A stretch of 64,000 bases of DNA, taken from assembly GCA_009760855.2 (NCBI GenBank), contig WPIO01000161.1, positions 554,501 to 618,500 of the forward strand, given 5' to 3'. Position numbers and translations under genes: made by a program. This DNA comes from Cristatella mucedo (Eukaryota; Bryozoa; Phylactolaemata; Cristatellidae). Below, piece after piece: positions 52,168 through 62,336 of this stretch (position 1 is its first letter; every line of letters starts with the position of its first letter). The notes beneath the pieces are model-generated. The model had not been told where the DNA came from, searched no databases, and saw only the letters and a program-made list of their open reading frames with translations.

Positions 52168-54107
52168 GCATGTGAATCTGGGGTTCAGTACAGGCGGCGT
52201 CGCAGCCACTGAACAAAGTTGACTGCCTACTCTTTATATTTTTGAACTGCCCCACACGGGCAGAGCTTTTTCAACGTGACAGGCACGGCTGTTAACGTAC
52301 TACCTCCAAATCCTACCAAGAGGCGACGCCATGCCGGGTCTCATCTTCAGGCCACCAAAGGCTCTTCAAGATTGCAGTATTCGGCGAGCGACTACTCAAA
52401 TTGAGTCTAGGAAATCGACGGACGTTGTCTTGGGTTTATTCGGTAGCCGATGTTTCATACGCTCTTGTCAGCATAGATTTTCTCGCTAATTTTGGTCTCA
52501 TCGTCGACCTATAGCGCTCTCCGTGCGAGGGTTGCACTAAACTTTGCAAGCGGATATTTCATCCATAACAGCAAAGTGTTGACTCTATATTATAGCTGAT
52601 ACGGCTTCAGACTTCACGTCAAGTCGTTGCGGGCTAAAAAAAAATCGGAAAAACAAACAAATGTAAACCAAGTCCTTCCACATGAAGGAGCGATAGTGAA
52701 GAATTATTAGAGAATTATAGACCTACTTACGAGGACCTATAAAGCAAAAAGAAGAGTAAGGCGACTAAACAACCTTATTTTACTAGCAGCAACCCGGCTT
52801 TAGTGCCCGCCATATCTACCACTTTAAGCGGGAAATATGAGATTCTTTACTGCAGTACTCGATCTCATGACGTCATGGGTCATGAAGTATGAGCGCCGTG
52901 CCCCGATAGCCATTCCGATATATATAAAAGCGTACCTACTTTAAATTGCTTTTGAGCGTGCCATCCACAGAAAGCGAGAGCATATATTAGCACAGAAATT
53001 CACCGACACTTCATTAATTTAGCGGCAGCGAAACTGTATCCGATCATCATTCTCGCTTGCCGCCTTCACGAGCCTTTGCTAGCTCAAGGCAAGCCTCGCT
53101 AATTCATTACGTACTAAGTAAACGATAACTTTTAGCAGCAAACTGCTGCAGTGAAAGAGAGCGGTTTGTATTGTATGTTTACCCCACAATAAACGAGCTG
53201 TTTGCAACAAGTATTCTATAACAAATCGGCCTAACGCAGTGACTGACTGAAGTTTGAGTATAAATGTATAAATTGACTTTACAACGGAGAAATCTCCATT
53301 GTAAAACTGAAGCTGCCCTATCCAGCAGCCTCAGTGAGGTAGAGGATAGATAGGCACAGGTCAATGTCATTTATATATTTCTGGAGTTAAGCTGTGAAAA
53401 TCCGAAAACAATTACATGGAAAAATATGGTTATCTGTCTGTCTGTCTGTCTGCCAGTTATGTTCAGATAGCCTCTCTGCACGTCTGAGTACCTGTTCATT
53501 TGTCGTTTCGTCTGTCGGGCTGTCCTGCTAATTGGTTAGCATTAATTAGTCATAGCTTTCCACAATATTAAAATTCAAGTTAGTTCTCGCTTCCCACAAA
53601 ATTATATAATAAGCTCTTAACGCTGTAGCTTACTTTCGACATGCGTAGAAAAGACATAAAATCAAAATATTGTACTGTGTGGCAATGTTCTTACACATGC
53701 AAGCATGAAGAAACCAAATCAGGACGAGAACATCGTAGCTGTTCATAGTTAAAATGCATAAGACAGTTTTGATCCATATCATTTAAAGATTTTCGAAAGC
53801 TGGAACCTGCGAAAATTAAATGGCTGCTCGGCGCCATGCCGAGCAAAGAAGCAGCATGTGGTTAGGACATATGTTGATAAAATTGCATGCCCAGAAAATG
53901 ATAAAGCTAGTTTGTGGCTTGGGATGGAGGACCAAACTTGAGCCTTTGCAAGACACTATAGTATAGTCCGGAATTCTCGGCATTTCTTCAAATATTCTGG
54001 TGCAAGTAATTGAAGGATCGGTAGCTGCACCATTTCCCCTTAGCACGGAGCTGCTAAAACTGCTGATTTTTCGAAAAGTAGCCAGCTCACGGTTGTCGCC
54101 AGTGGGG
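52168..54107. other. Interval without a recognised gene
   Basis: Mostly AT-rich. A TATATATAAAAGCG (about 52918-52931) resembles a TATA box, but no gene was found downstream. A (TCTG)n run lies at about 53433-53452. Confidence 0.5.
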
Positions 54108-54195
54108 CTTCAATCGTGCTTCCTTTACAGCAAATTTTAAAGTGCCTAGAAAGAGATTGAGTCCTCTAAAGGTGCTACACCAAATATATATTATT
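54108..54195 (+). mobile_element. LINE-A copy 13, terminal fragment
   Basis: TTTACAGCAAATTTTAAAGT then GCCTAGAAAGAGATTGAGTC: the 3' end, with a decayed hairpin. Confidence 0.75.
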
Positions 54196-55474
54196 TTTGC
54201 TGTTACGTTTCCCGGCCGTCAGCAAGTTGGAATCGATCCCGAATGCCGCCGTCACAGGCATTTTTCTTCCAGCGTCCTATTCCTCCTCTTCATCGTTGCC
54301 TTCCTCTTGGTTTGGCTGCTGCAGTTTCTCCTGGGCATTTTCGTAGCCACTGAAACTGGTGGCAGACATAGGTCGCTATGCGCCAACGTGCGCTCCTCGT
54401 AAAGAACTCGCTTGAGCTGAACGGAGCGTTGAACTCAGGAGCCGGAAGTAGTGCCTGTACCACCGAAGTAATTTTACCTTTTTTTAAATAAAAAAACATT
54501 ATAAAAATCTGTGCGTATTTTAAGACATTTTAAAATGCCTTTACAAATAATTTTAAAACCTAGGTATCACTACTTGCTTGTCAGTTTCGTGCACGTTGAC
54601 GCAGTCAGAGAAGAATTTCTAATTTTTGAGCTACTTATGAAAGGTAAGTAGGCTGTCGACATCTTTGGAATGACGAATAGTTTCTTTGCCGATCCTCACT
54701 TCGTTTCGACGGGAAGAAAAGGCACACGCTGCCTGTACTGAGAACCTGCTATGCTTAGAAATGCACCTGGTTTTAAAGCTTCGGTGCAGAAAGACGCTAA
54801 CGAGGTCAAGCCTACATCGACTTTTTATCCTCACGACTAAATTGACGTCACTGATTCCGTCAGCAAGTGTGAAAAATTCTTGTCTGCTGTCGTAAAATTT
54901 GTACTTGATTGGAGCCAGGAGTATGAACCATTACATTTCAAGAGGTTTTGTATAGAAACAGGAGCAGAATAAACAGTCTTTCTCTATCTCACAGAAATTT
55001 ACTGGTTCACCAGAAGGCGTATTAAAACGCTAGACCTTGAAGCAGAAGATTCTCTTTTTAAGAAAAGAGAAAGGGTACTCAGAAAAGTTACACAGTAAGG
55101 AACTTGATCATGGCTTGGCTTATAAGGTGATTGTTTTTCATTACACGGAGGACTATGAATCTCGTGATTAAAGGCCCCGGAGTCATCGTTATGGATAATG
55201 TTGAAAGGTGCAATATTTTCTGGCCCAACCGCTACTATGGAAGAGGAGATTTGATGAAGAAAAGTGATCAAAACTAACAATTTTTGATGACGTGCTTTAG
55301 ATGACATGATTGATGCTAAAGTGAGAAATACTCCAAAGACATAATTCTGCATTCATCAAAACTATTTCAGTAGAGATTAATTCTTCTCTAGTGACCAGAA
55401 AAATATAAATATAGATAAGCAATTATTTTCTTGCCGACTTTGAAACGTTAAAAAATCTAATATAATTCATTTGC
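54196..55474. other. Interval without a recognised gene
   Basis: A 117-codon frame on - (54999-55352) has acceptable protein-like composition but no family I can name. The other frames are short. Confidence 0.4.
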
Positions 55475-55740
55475 ATACCAACCTAAGAGAACTTAATCTC
55501 AAATCAGGCGCGTCACATATTTCCTAAGTAATTAACAAAAAACAGCCTCATTTGTATAGCGGCAGAAGAGCCTTAACGGCCACCACCACCGTCTGCAGCA
55601 GTTGGCAATACAGGATCGCTCGCTGCAGGATTCGAACCCACGACCTCGGTCGTAAAGACCGAGCAACTCACTTCCTGGGCTATTGCGGCCCAGTACATAT
55701 GCCATAGGACTCGAGCCCACGACCTCGGCCATCGAATACA
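55475..55740 (-). mobile_element. SINE-2 interrupted by SINE-1
   Basis: The SINE-2 tail (AAGAGAACTTAATCTCAAAT then CAGGCGCGTCACATAT) is at 55485-55520 and its head (GGACTCGAGCCCACGACCTC) at about 55707-55735. A SINE-1 copy (about 55540-55695, with CGGCAGAAGAGCCTTAACGG and ATTCGAACCCACGACCTCGG) lies between them. Reverse orientation for both. Confidence 0.72.
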
Positions 55741-56039
55741 TTTTGGATGTGCATCTTGCAAAAAAGAAACTCGGTAAACCGAGGACAAATTAAATGCTAC
55801 GAAATGAAATCTGCCCGAAGAGCATTCGATAATCCTAATGTGCATTGAATAAAGCCTACCATTGTCTACTAAAGAGAGCTATGGGTGCTCTATCTAAATA
55901 AAAAGTCAAATTTTTTCCCAAAAAGCATGGCACGCCGTGAGACCATGTCAAATACCACCAGTTTTGTTGTAATTATAAAGCCAAACAACAAAATGCCGGT
56001 GAAACGTTAATTGGGATTAAAATCAAAGCTTTTTCGGTT
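55741..56039. other. Interval without a recognised gene
   Basis: AT-rich with no motif recognised. Confidence 0.5.
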
Positions 56040-56330
56040 CAATTCGTGGACACTGCTTGTGACAACTATTCTCATACTGCCGACTATGGCACATCTTTTT
56101 CAGCGGTCCTGAGCTGCTACTTCTATGCTACTCACTACCTCAACTGCTCTCCTGACTCTGCCAAGCTTCCCACTTTCTCTTTGTTGCGTGAGACGAAGTC
56201 TGTTGGCTACCGAATGCGTACCGAAAGCCGCTTAGGCTGTGAGTGCGCTATACAAAACTCTCCTGCGTTACACCCACATGGTCTTTATGACTTTGTGGAG
56301 TTACACACGGAGATACATTACATTACATAT
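56040..56330 (+). mobile_element. LINE-B fragment, 3' end
   Basis: It matches 51085-51330, with CTACTCACTACCTCAACTGC and the CGAATGCGTACCGAAAGCCG block, and ends in GAGATACATTACATTAC. Confidence 0.75.
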
Positions 56331-57354
56331 TTCATTTCTTATCGAGTGACAATCTGCTTTGCAAGAAAAAGTGAGAAAAAATAATATTCTTCTATTAAGA
56401 TAGTTTACTCTATTCATACATTGACTGTCACTACATTGAATATTCATACGCAGACAACATTAAAGGCGGGCTAAGCCGCAATAAAGGCAGGCTAGCGTGA
56501 CCCGGCCAAGTGCCGGCCTGCAACCACATTAGCGACTGCAACTAATGCAAAAGTGAGCAGCTCCTTTGATCTGTTGCCACTCGCCTAGCTAGCTACTACA
56601 TCACAGGAGCTTTGTCTGAACTCAACGGCACCATAGCTACTGTTGTCATTCTGAGATGCTTTGATAAAGACAAGTGTTGTGAAAGACTAGCTAAACTCTC
56701 ATATTAAATCTGCTGACCTTAATACCAGTTCTGGTGTCATTCGGTGCCACCGGCGGCTCTGCGGTGCCGCCGAGTAAAGACCACCAGGATTAGAGAGTCT
56801 TCTCGAGCGTTCATACCTTACGTGGCCTTTATAAGTACTGCAATGCAAATGCAATAGTCTAATCCCTATCTCTCTTGGATGTTTCTTTGACAGCTGCAAT
56901 GGCTTCGAACTGCTTAAAAACCGCCAAACAAGTTCCATCAACATGTTTTCTGAACCCATTAAGCTATCGAATGTACTAGCCCAAATAATTTGCTATATCA
57001 TTACATGTTTTTACCAGTGCTATCTTTTAGCAGAATTTTAGCCTTATTTTTTGAAATTCTTATCATTCTTGGGAGTATATGCATTTTCAGGCCTTCGCTT
57101 AACAAATGGGCGGAGCGTCAGCTTATGGTACTTATAGGGAACCGACACACTTAATCCCGTCCAATAAAATTCTCGCCTCCCGGCAACAAGCACTGCTAGC
57201 GTTGCTTGTCCGTTGCAGAATTCTCATCCGAGAAATAGAAGCTCTTGTGGACATTGTATTAGGAAGCCGATGCAGCTAAAACCTGTTTAAAGCACGTCCG
57301 TTTGTTGCTTGACCTTACGGCATACGAAATTGCGTGCCTATAGATATAAATAAA
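56331..57354. other. Interval without a recognised gene
   Basis: The 86-codon frame on - (56699-56959) has no recognised motif. Confidence 0.45.
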
Positions 57355-57475
57355 TAAATATACAATTCATTTTTATAGCGCTTACAGAGAACTTAATCTC
57401 TATTCGGGCGCTTCACATATGCTTCGGGGCTCGAGCCCACGACGTCAGCCAGACATTGGTCGGGGAAGGCGCCCC
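57355..57475 (-). mobile_element. SINE-2 copy
   Basis: The LINE-like tail (CAGAGAACTTAATCTCTATT) and the head (GGCTCGAGCCCACGACGTC) in reverse orientation. Confidence 0.68.
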
Positions 57476-57825
57476 GCACCGCGGGACGCTGGCCGTGTGC
57501 TTACGTACGCCCGCCCGCCCGCTGCACCGGCTGCGGCTCCAGGGACTGCTAGCAACCTCCCAATTAGGTACAATCGTCCTTGCCTAAAATCATTTCAATA
57601 TTGCCCTTCAAATGCATGAGATAAAATAGGGTAGCCCGGCATAAACGCGAGGGACAAAAGCGCCTAATGACATACGTTCGCAGGTCAAACTGGCGAAGAC
57701 AAATTCGAGCAAAAATAATTTCAGGGAATGCTAATTTAAAATGGTACTCACGATAAGAGTATTGTATTAGAAAAAATAAATACATAGTATAACTCACATA
57801 ACATTATAATTTGCCCCAGCTTTTA

Positions 57826-57847
57826 GATGTATATATATATACATACA

Positions 57848-57897
<50 letters not shown>

Positions 57898-57919
57898 TAT
57901 ACACACACACATATATATG

Positions 57920-57957
<38 letters not shown>

Positions 57958-57971
57958 TATATATATATATG
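57826..57971. repeat. (TA)n/(CA)n compound microsatellite
   Basis: About 145 bp of TA units interrupted by CATA and two short CA runs. Confidence 0.95.
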
Positions 57972-58440
57972 GAAAGAGCTCATTTAGACTAACAATACTA
58001 GCTTATTTTTTTGCTAGTTGCTCAAAATGCGTGCGATTCCTCGAAAGTAATCTCCCGCTAGGACTGCTCCATATGTTGGTATAAGCGTCTTTAGGCATCG
58101 ATTTAGGCGAACATATTTCGACATTTACAATCGTTACGTACACAGTTATTATTATTTTAATGTTAATAGGATCTTAAAATTATTATTGCATAACAGCGAT
58201 TGCATTATTAATGCACGATACAAGTTGACATAGTACCGTTACTTAAACACCAGCCGTACAATGCATAATTTGTTTCTTCTGGGTATGATAGTAATTGATT
58301 TGGAAGGCAGCAAACCGGTTGGATTAATTTGAATCTTGTGTTTACCAAAAAAAACTATAGTTGAGCGCTTTTGTCATGCGAACAATGGTCGAGGTTGCTA
58401 GCCGAATTGTGCCCTTTTAGCGCCAGCGCTTAGTCGGCGC
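57972..58440. other. AT-rich to GC-rich transition upstream of the GTPase gene
   Basis: No gene is seen. Composition changes sharply near 58400, where CpG density rises up to the GTPase start. A promoter is plausible here, but no TATA box is evident. Confidence 0.35.
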
Positions 58441-58615
58441 TCCTTTGTCTTTCCAGCCGTTTGCTCTAGCGCCGCCGCCGGAGCGGGGAAACCCCGGGGC
58501 GGGCGTGGCAGACGCGAGGCATCCGGCCCTCTGCGGCCGCCATTCTCGGAGCAGCTCGGCGAGAGCGGCCTGTTCGAAGGGAGAGCGGCCGAGCGGGGGC
58601 CGAGCTCGCGCTTCG

Positions 58616-58823
58616 ATGGGAAGCTGGCTATCCAGCGGTACTGGCGGCGGCGTTCTGCAGCGGGCGACCCTCGCCGTGCGCCAAAGTGGGTCGCGCCTGC
58701 GGCGGTACGATACCTGTGGTTGCGACCTGGCGATTCGTTTCGTTTTAGAGCCGCCTGCCGCCGAGGACGACGCTCGTCGGCGGTATGCTCCATACTGCGA
58801 TCTTCCGCACGACGAATCGCCAG
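58616..58823 (+). CDS. IRG-like GTPase, exon 1
   Basis: I chose the ATG at 58616 because it gives MGSWLSSG, a good N-myristoylation pattern (Gly2, Ser6) like that at the start of some vertebrate IRG proteins. An in-frame upstream start (58445) would add 57 GC-rich codons. The donor GTAAGT follows 58823 in phase 1. The exon encodes a basic N-terminal region without a clear domain. Confidence 0.68.
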
Positions 58824-60699
58824 GTAAGTGTGAACCCCTTAAAGCTCGAGAGCACCTTTTTGGCCGGCCATTTCCGGCATTTCTCGGGCTAGGCCCCTAT
58901 CACCCGCAGACGCTGCTGCTGCCACCGCTTCGCAGCGCCGTCTGCGGTCCGGGTCGCCATCGTCGGGCACTCGGGAGCCGGGAAGTCAAGTCTCGTGAAC
59001 GCTCTCTGCGGATTTCAAGCCGGAGACCCGGAAGCGGCCGAAACTGATGTCACGGAATGCACTTCTTGGGTCACTCCTTACGACCCGGCGTGGTGCCCGC
59101 AGTTAAGAATCTACGACACGCCAGGTAGGCTTGAAGCTCTATCTTGCTGAGCGCTGAAAACGTACGTGAAAATATGAAAATGGGTGCTTCTCGGTTTCGA
59201 CTACAGGTTTCGGTACGCCTTCCCGTCCGTCGGACGACTGCCTGAACGGCCTCTGTGTGGACAAGTACCACGCGTTCGTACTCGTCAGTCATGGCAGATT
59301 TACCGAGAGCGAGATGAAGCTGGTCACTCAGGTAGGTACTTATTTAAAAAAAACGAGTGACCGCCACCCGGGCCGGCAGCGCTCAATTGAACCAAGCTCC
59401 CGCTTTTTTCGGAGCCCGCGTTTCGGCGACCCCGCCCACTTCCTCGTGAAATGGCGTACGCTCCGCTCTCGACCGCCTATGACTAAACTTTTACCCACTC
59501 GTCATCTGACCTCGTTCAGTGAGCAAGAGGTGACAGTGCGTAAGATCCTGCTGTTTCAATTGGCCACCGGACACGTGGTGCTCGCTGACGAATTCTCGGA
59601 CCAAGCTAGTTCGGGGTCATTTGTTCATCGAGCCAGCTCACTTCCTGCTAGGGGCGCAGTGTCCATAGCAGGCTGTTAAACATGGTCACCGTTGACGTTA
59701 TAAAAGTATATTTCGTTATATTTTTTTTAGCTTAGGGTTTAGGAATTTGGACGTAGTGCTTAGCGGATGTGAGCTTTTGCGGTTTACGCTTTTAGGTCTA
59801 GTGGTTAGATTTTGTATTTCTTTTGGCTTTCGGGTTTTGGGTTCCCGTTATAGGGTTGTCGCGTTGAGGTTTAAGGGAAAAAATACGCTGCCGACCTTTA
59901 CCCTCACTCGTCAGTACGGATGGACGCAAGCTATCGCTTGCCAGTTGCGGCGTTAGCTTTATTATCGTCTTGAAGTTAAAAGTAGAAGTCGGCTGGAAAA
60001 ACCGCCTCATTTATATAGCCGCAGAAAGGCTCGAGCGGCCATCACCTCATTCGCAGTGGGCGCGATAAAGGATAGCCCGTTGTAGCATTTGAATCCACGA
60101 CCTGGATCGTGGAGGGCGAGCATCTTACTCCTGGGCTGAGACCTGCCAACACTTCCATTACATCCGGCGGTCTCGCTTCCGCCGCCAAAGTTCGCCGAGA
60201 TCGCGAGGCTGCCGCCACGACCCCGACAGCTGCTGCTGGGGGGGGGCTGCGGCGGCGGAGGGTGCTACCTAGGAGAGGGGACGTGCCACGCGGCACTGGT
60301 CTCGTTGCCGCCTCGCTCGTGGTCACGTCGCCGCAGGCGATGAGTCGAGAGATGAGTGATTGCAGGCGAAGCGTCAGTCTTCGAGCGAGCGAGCTTGATG
60401 ACGGTGCGCTCATTCGACTTCAGCCGGCTCGATGCTTGCAGATGGTCAGAAGAGGGAAGTGGTTCTGCGTTGTTCACACCAAAACTGACGTTTCCGTGGA
60501 AAACGATCGCGAGGACCACCCTAGACTGCATCAGGAGACGGAGGTACTTGGTCGCATTGCGGCCACTTACTATGAACACCTATCGAAAGCGGGCAGCGAG
60601 AAGGCAGTCGTATTCCTCGTTTCGAGCCTCGAGAGGAATCGGTGGCAATTGGACGAGCTCAAGAGTCACCTCTCCAGCCTGCCAGATCTCTTCGCGTGA
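58616..60699 (+). CDS. IRG-like (immunity-related) GTPase, four-exon gene
   Basis: The family comprises interferon-inducible GTPases, which in vertebrates attack pathogen vacuoles at membranes. Exons 58616-58823, 58936-59124, 59207-59331 and 60442-60699 sum to 780 nt (259 residues plus stop) with consistent phases. Motifs: G1 VGHSGAGKSS, a Thr in VTECTSW as a possible switch I, G3 YDTPGFGTPS, RFTESEM, G4 HTKTD, then FLVSSLE as the G5-like block. The order and spacing fit IRG rather than Ras or dynamin GTPases. The protein is shorter than the usual 400 or more residues: the C-terminal helical domain is missing or encoded by exons I cannot see. It converges with the EEP gene downstream. Confidence 0.78.
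58936..59124 (+). CDS. IRG-like GTPase, exon 2 (P-loop, G3)
   Basis: The acceptor is GCTTCGCAG and the donor GTAGGC. It reads VRVAIVGHSGAGKSSLVNAL, then DVTECTSWVTPYDP and LRIYDTPG. Walker A is GHSGAGKS. Phase 1 in and out. An acceptor at 58910 would give the wrong frame. Confidence 0.82.
59207..59331 (+). CDS. IRG-like GTPase, exon 3
   Basis: The acceptor is CGACTACAG and the donor GTAGGT. It reads GFGTPSRPSDDCLNGLCVDK then YHAFVLVSHGRFTESEMKLV. This corresponds to the PGTGTP..YLK...YDFFIIIS..RFTENDARL segment of IRG proteins. Phase 1 in, phase 0 out. Confidence 0.82.
59332..60441. other. IRG-like GTPase intron 3 with SINE-1
   Basis: A SINE-1 copy in reverse orientation lies at about 60000-60150. 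A poly-G run is at 60240-60246. The rest shows no coding signal; the + frame 59257-59679 is only an extension of exon 3. Confidence 0.55.
60000..60150 (-). mobile_element. SINE-1 copy in a GTPase intron
   Basis: CTCATTTATATAGCCGCAGA, then CGGCCATCACCTCATTCGCA and CTTACTCCTGGGCTGAGACC in reverse orientation. The copy is nearly full length. Confidence 0.72.
60442..60699 (+). CDS. IRG-like GTPase, exon 4 with stop
   Basis: The acceptor is CGATGCTTGCAG. It reads MVRRGKWFCVVHTKTDVSVE, then LHQETEVLGRIAATYYEHLS, KAVVFLVSSLERNRWQLDEL and ends LPDLFA, stop. It matches the RMGKKFYFVRSKVD..EEVLQEIRDY..IFLVSS block of IRG proteins. TKTD is the G4 guanine-specificity motif. Confidence 0.8.
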   Translation: MVRRGKWFCVVHTKTDVSVENDREDHPRLHQETEVLGRIAATYYEHLSKAGSEKAVVFLVSSLERNRWQLDELKSHLSSLPDLFA

Positions 60700-61112
60700 C
60701 CGGCGAGAGCCGCCGAGAGCCCTGAGAAGTTCGCAACGCGCTGCTGCTAAGCCAGCAGCTCAGCCGAACTTTGCCACGGCGTTTCTCGCCGGCGAAGCGA
60801 AACTCTTACGACCTCGTTAGTTGGCTGGAGTTTCTCGGCGGTGGGGCGAAATTCCACGCTGGCCGCGGCTGCTGCCGCTACTGCCAACCACCAAAAGGCT
60901 CATCGGCCGATTAAATGCGGATCCGAATGGATCCGCCAATCGCTACCTGTTTTTCATGCCTCGAGGCAGACGCCGGCCGGCCGAGCTTCGCCGGCCACCG
61001 CGGCATCGCTCGCTGCGCCTGCCTGCGCAGTCCCAGTCAAGCAGCAACCGATTAGGCGGTTGCTGCGGCCACGGGCTCTCGAGGCAGCGAGTGCGACGCA
61101 TCACGAACTCAC

Positions 61113-62336
61113 CTAAATCCGCTCGAGGCAGCGATCGCTCGCATCGTTTGACCTGGCGGCGGTGGAGCCGAGGCGCCGCCGCTCGGCCGCGTCGTCGTCG
61201 TCGTTCCTGCTGTTTCTCGCCTCGCTCAAGTACGGATCGTGGATTTCCAGTACGGCCGTTAGAGCGAAGTGATCGGACGCCAGGCTGTCAACGGGAAACT
61301 GCTTCTTCCAGTGGTGGGCGTCCGACGGCGGCTTCTTCGCTCCGCCGCCGTCATCACCGACGCCACCGCACTGAGCGTCGACGCTGCATTGAGCCTCGCC
61401 GCCATATTGAGCGTCGCCGCCACATTGCTCTCTGGCACCGCCGCAGCTGCGCATGTATACTGGCTGCGTCAAGCAGCAGGGGCGGCCGCCGCCGCGCTGC
61501 TCAGCCGACGTCTCGGCGAGGCGCAAGGCGCCGGCGACGAACATGCGGTCGAGTCGTCGTGGCGGCAGCCGCATGACCCGGTCGTAGAGTGGCTCGTGGC
61601 TGTACGGTATGAATGTTCCGGGCGTGTCGTCGAACGCAACCTCACTGAACGAGGCGAGACGCAGGCAAGCGAACAGCTCGTCAGCGGGCGGGTCCTCGGC
61701 GAACACGTTGAAGTCGCCGGCAAGAAGCAACGGCAGACCCGGATACAGGCTCGGCAGCAACGCCAGCGAAGCGTACTGCTGCCGCTTGTCGTTGACAGCG
61801 ACGCCGGCGTGAAACGCCGCAACGATCAGGCGCCTGCCGCTCGGCTTGAGTTGCTCCGGCGAGCCGCCCGCAGGCGTCCGTGAGGCACGATGCAGCTCCA
61901 CCACGCACACGCCCACCGATCGGCCCTCACGCTCGCAAGCGCCGCGGACGAGGGCGAACGTTGGCGACAGGGCGGCACCGCCCTCGTCTGTGGACGATGT
62001 GGGCCACAGATGCGTCTGGGCGACGACGGTGCCAAGGCGTCGGTGGACGAGCACGAGGTTGTGGAACGATGACGGCGAGCAGTTGTGACTAAATGTGCAC
62101 GTCCGGTACGACACAGAGAAGGCCCGCTCGACGAGCGCTACATGGCTCACCCCCTCCGACGGATAGTCACGCAGCTCGTTCAGGACGATGACGTCGGCGT
62201 CCTGCTCCTCGAGGAACTCGGCTATGCGAGGGAAGCGCCTCTCGAAACGGAGCGACTTCCTGCGCTGCGTGAGGCCGTCGCAGTTGACGTTGAGCGAGAC
62301 GACTCGTATTCGCGTCCCTTGGGCGCCGGCCAACAT
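61113..62336 (-). CDS. Endonuclease/exonuclease/phosphatase (EEP) family protein, intronless, 407 aa
   Basis: EEP-fold enzymes are metal-dependent phosphodiesterases acting on nucleic acids, phosphoinositides or sphingomyelin. Visible motifs: VVSLNVN (residues 12-18), DVIVLNEL with the metal-binding Glu54, AFHAG (174-178), AGDFNVF (206-212), RRLDRMF (260-266) and SDHFAL (354-359). This is the complete catalytic set in the right order. The frame starts at an ATG at 62336 and is uninterrupted. An insertion at about 298-333 is a Cys/Gly-rich imperfect repeat (AQYGGEAQ, AQCGGVG), unusual for the fold. The substrate cannot be told; nocturnin-, TDP2- or sphingomyelinase-like roles are all possible. 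It is convergent with the GTPase, about 410 bp apart. Confidence 0.85.
   Translation of the reverse strand: MLAGAQGTRIRVVSLNVNCDGLTQRRKSLRFERRFPRIAEFLEEQDADVIVLNELRDYPSEGVSHVALVERAFSVSYRTCTFSHNCSPSSFHNLVLVHRRLGTVVAQTHLWPTSSTDEGGAALSPTFALVRGACEREGRSVGVCVVELHRASRTPAGGSPEQLKPSGRRLIVAAFHAGVAVNDKRQQYASLALLPSLYPGLPLLLAGDFNVFAEDPPADELFACLRLASFSEVAFDDTPGTFIPYSHEPLYDRVMRLPPRRLDRMFVAGALRLAETSAEQRGGGRPCCLTQPVYMRSCGGAREQCGGDAQYGGEAQCSVDAQCGGVGDDGGGAKKPPSDAHHWKKQFPVDSLASDHFALTAVLEIHDPYLSEARNSRNDDDDAAERRRLGSTAARSNDASDRCLERI

Noticed and set aside
52918-52931. TATA box promoter
   Set aside because: A good TATA string, but there is no recognisable gene downstream and the region is AT-rich.
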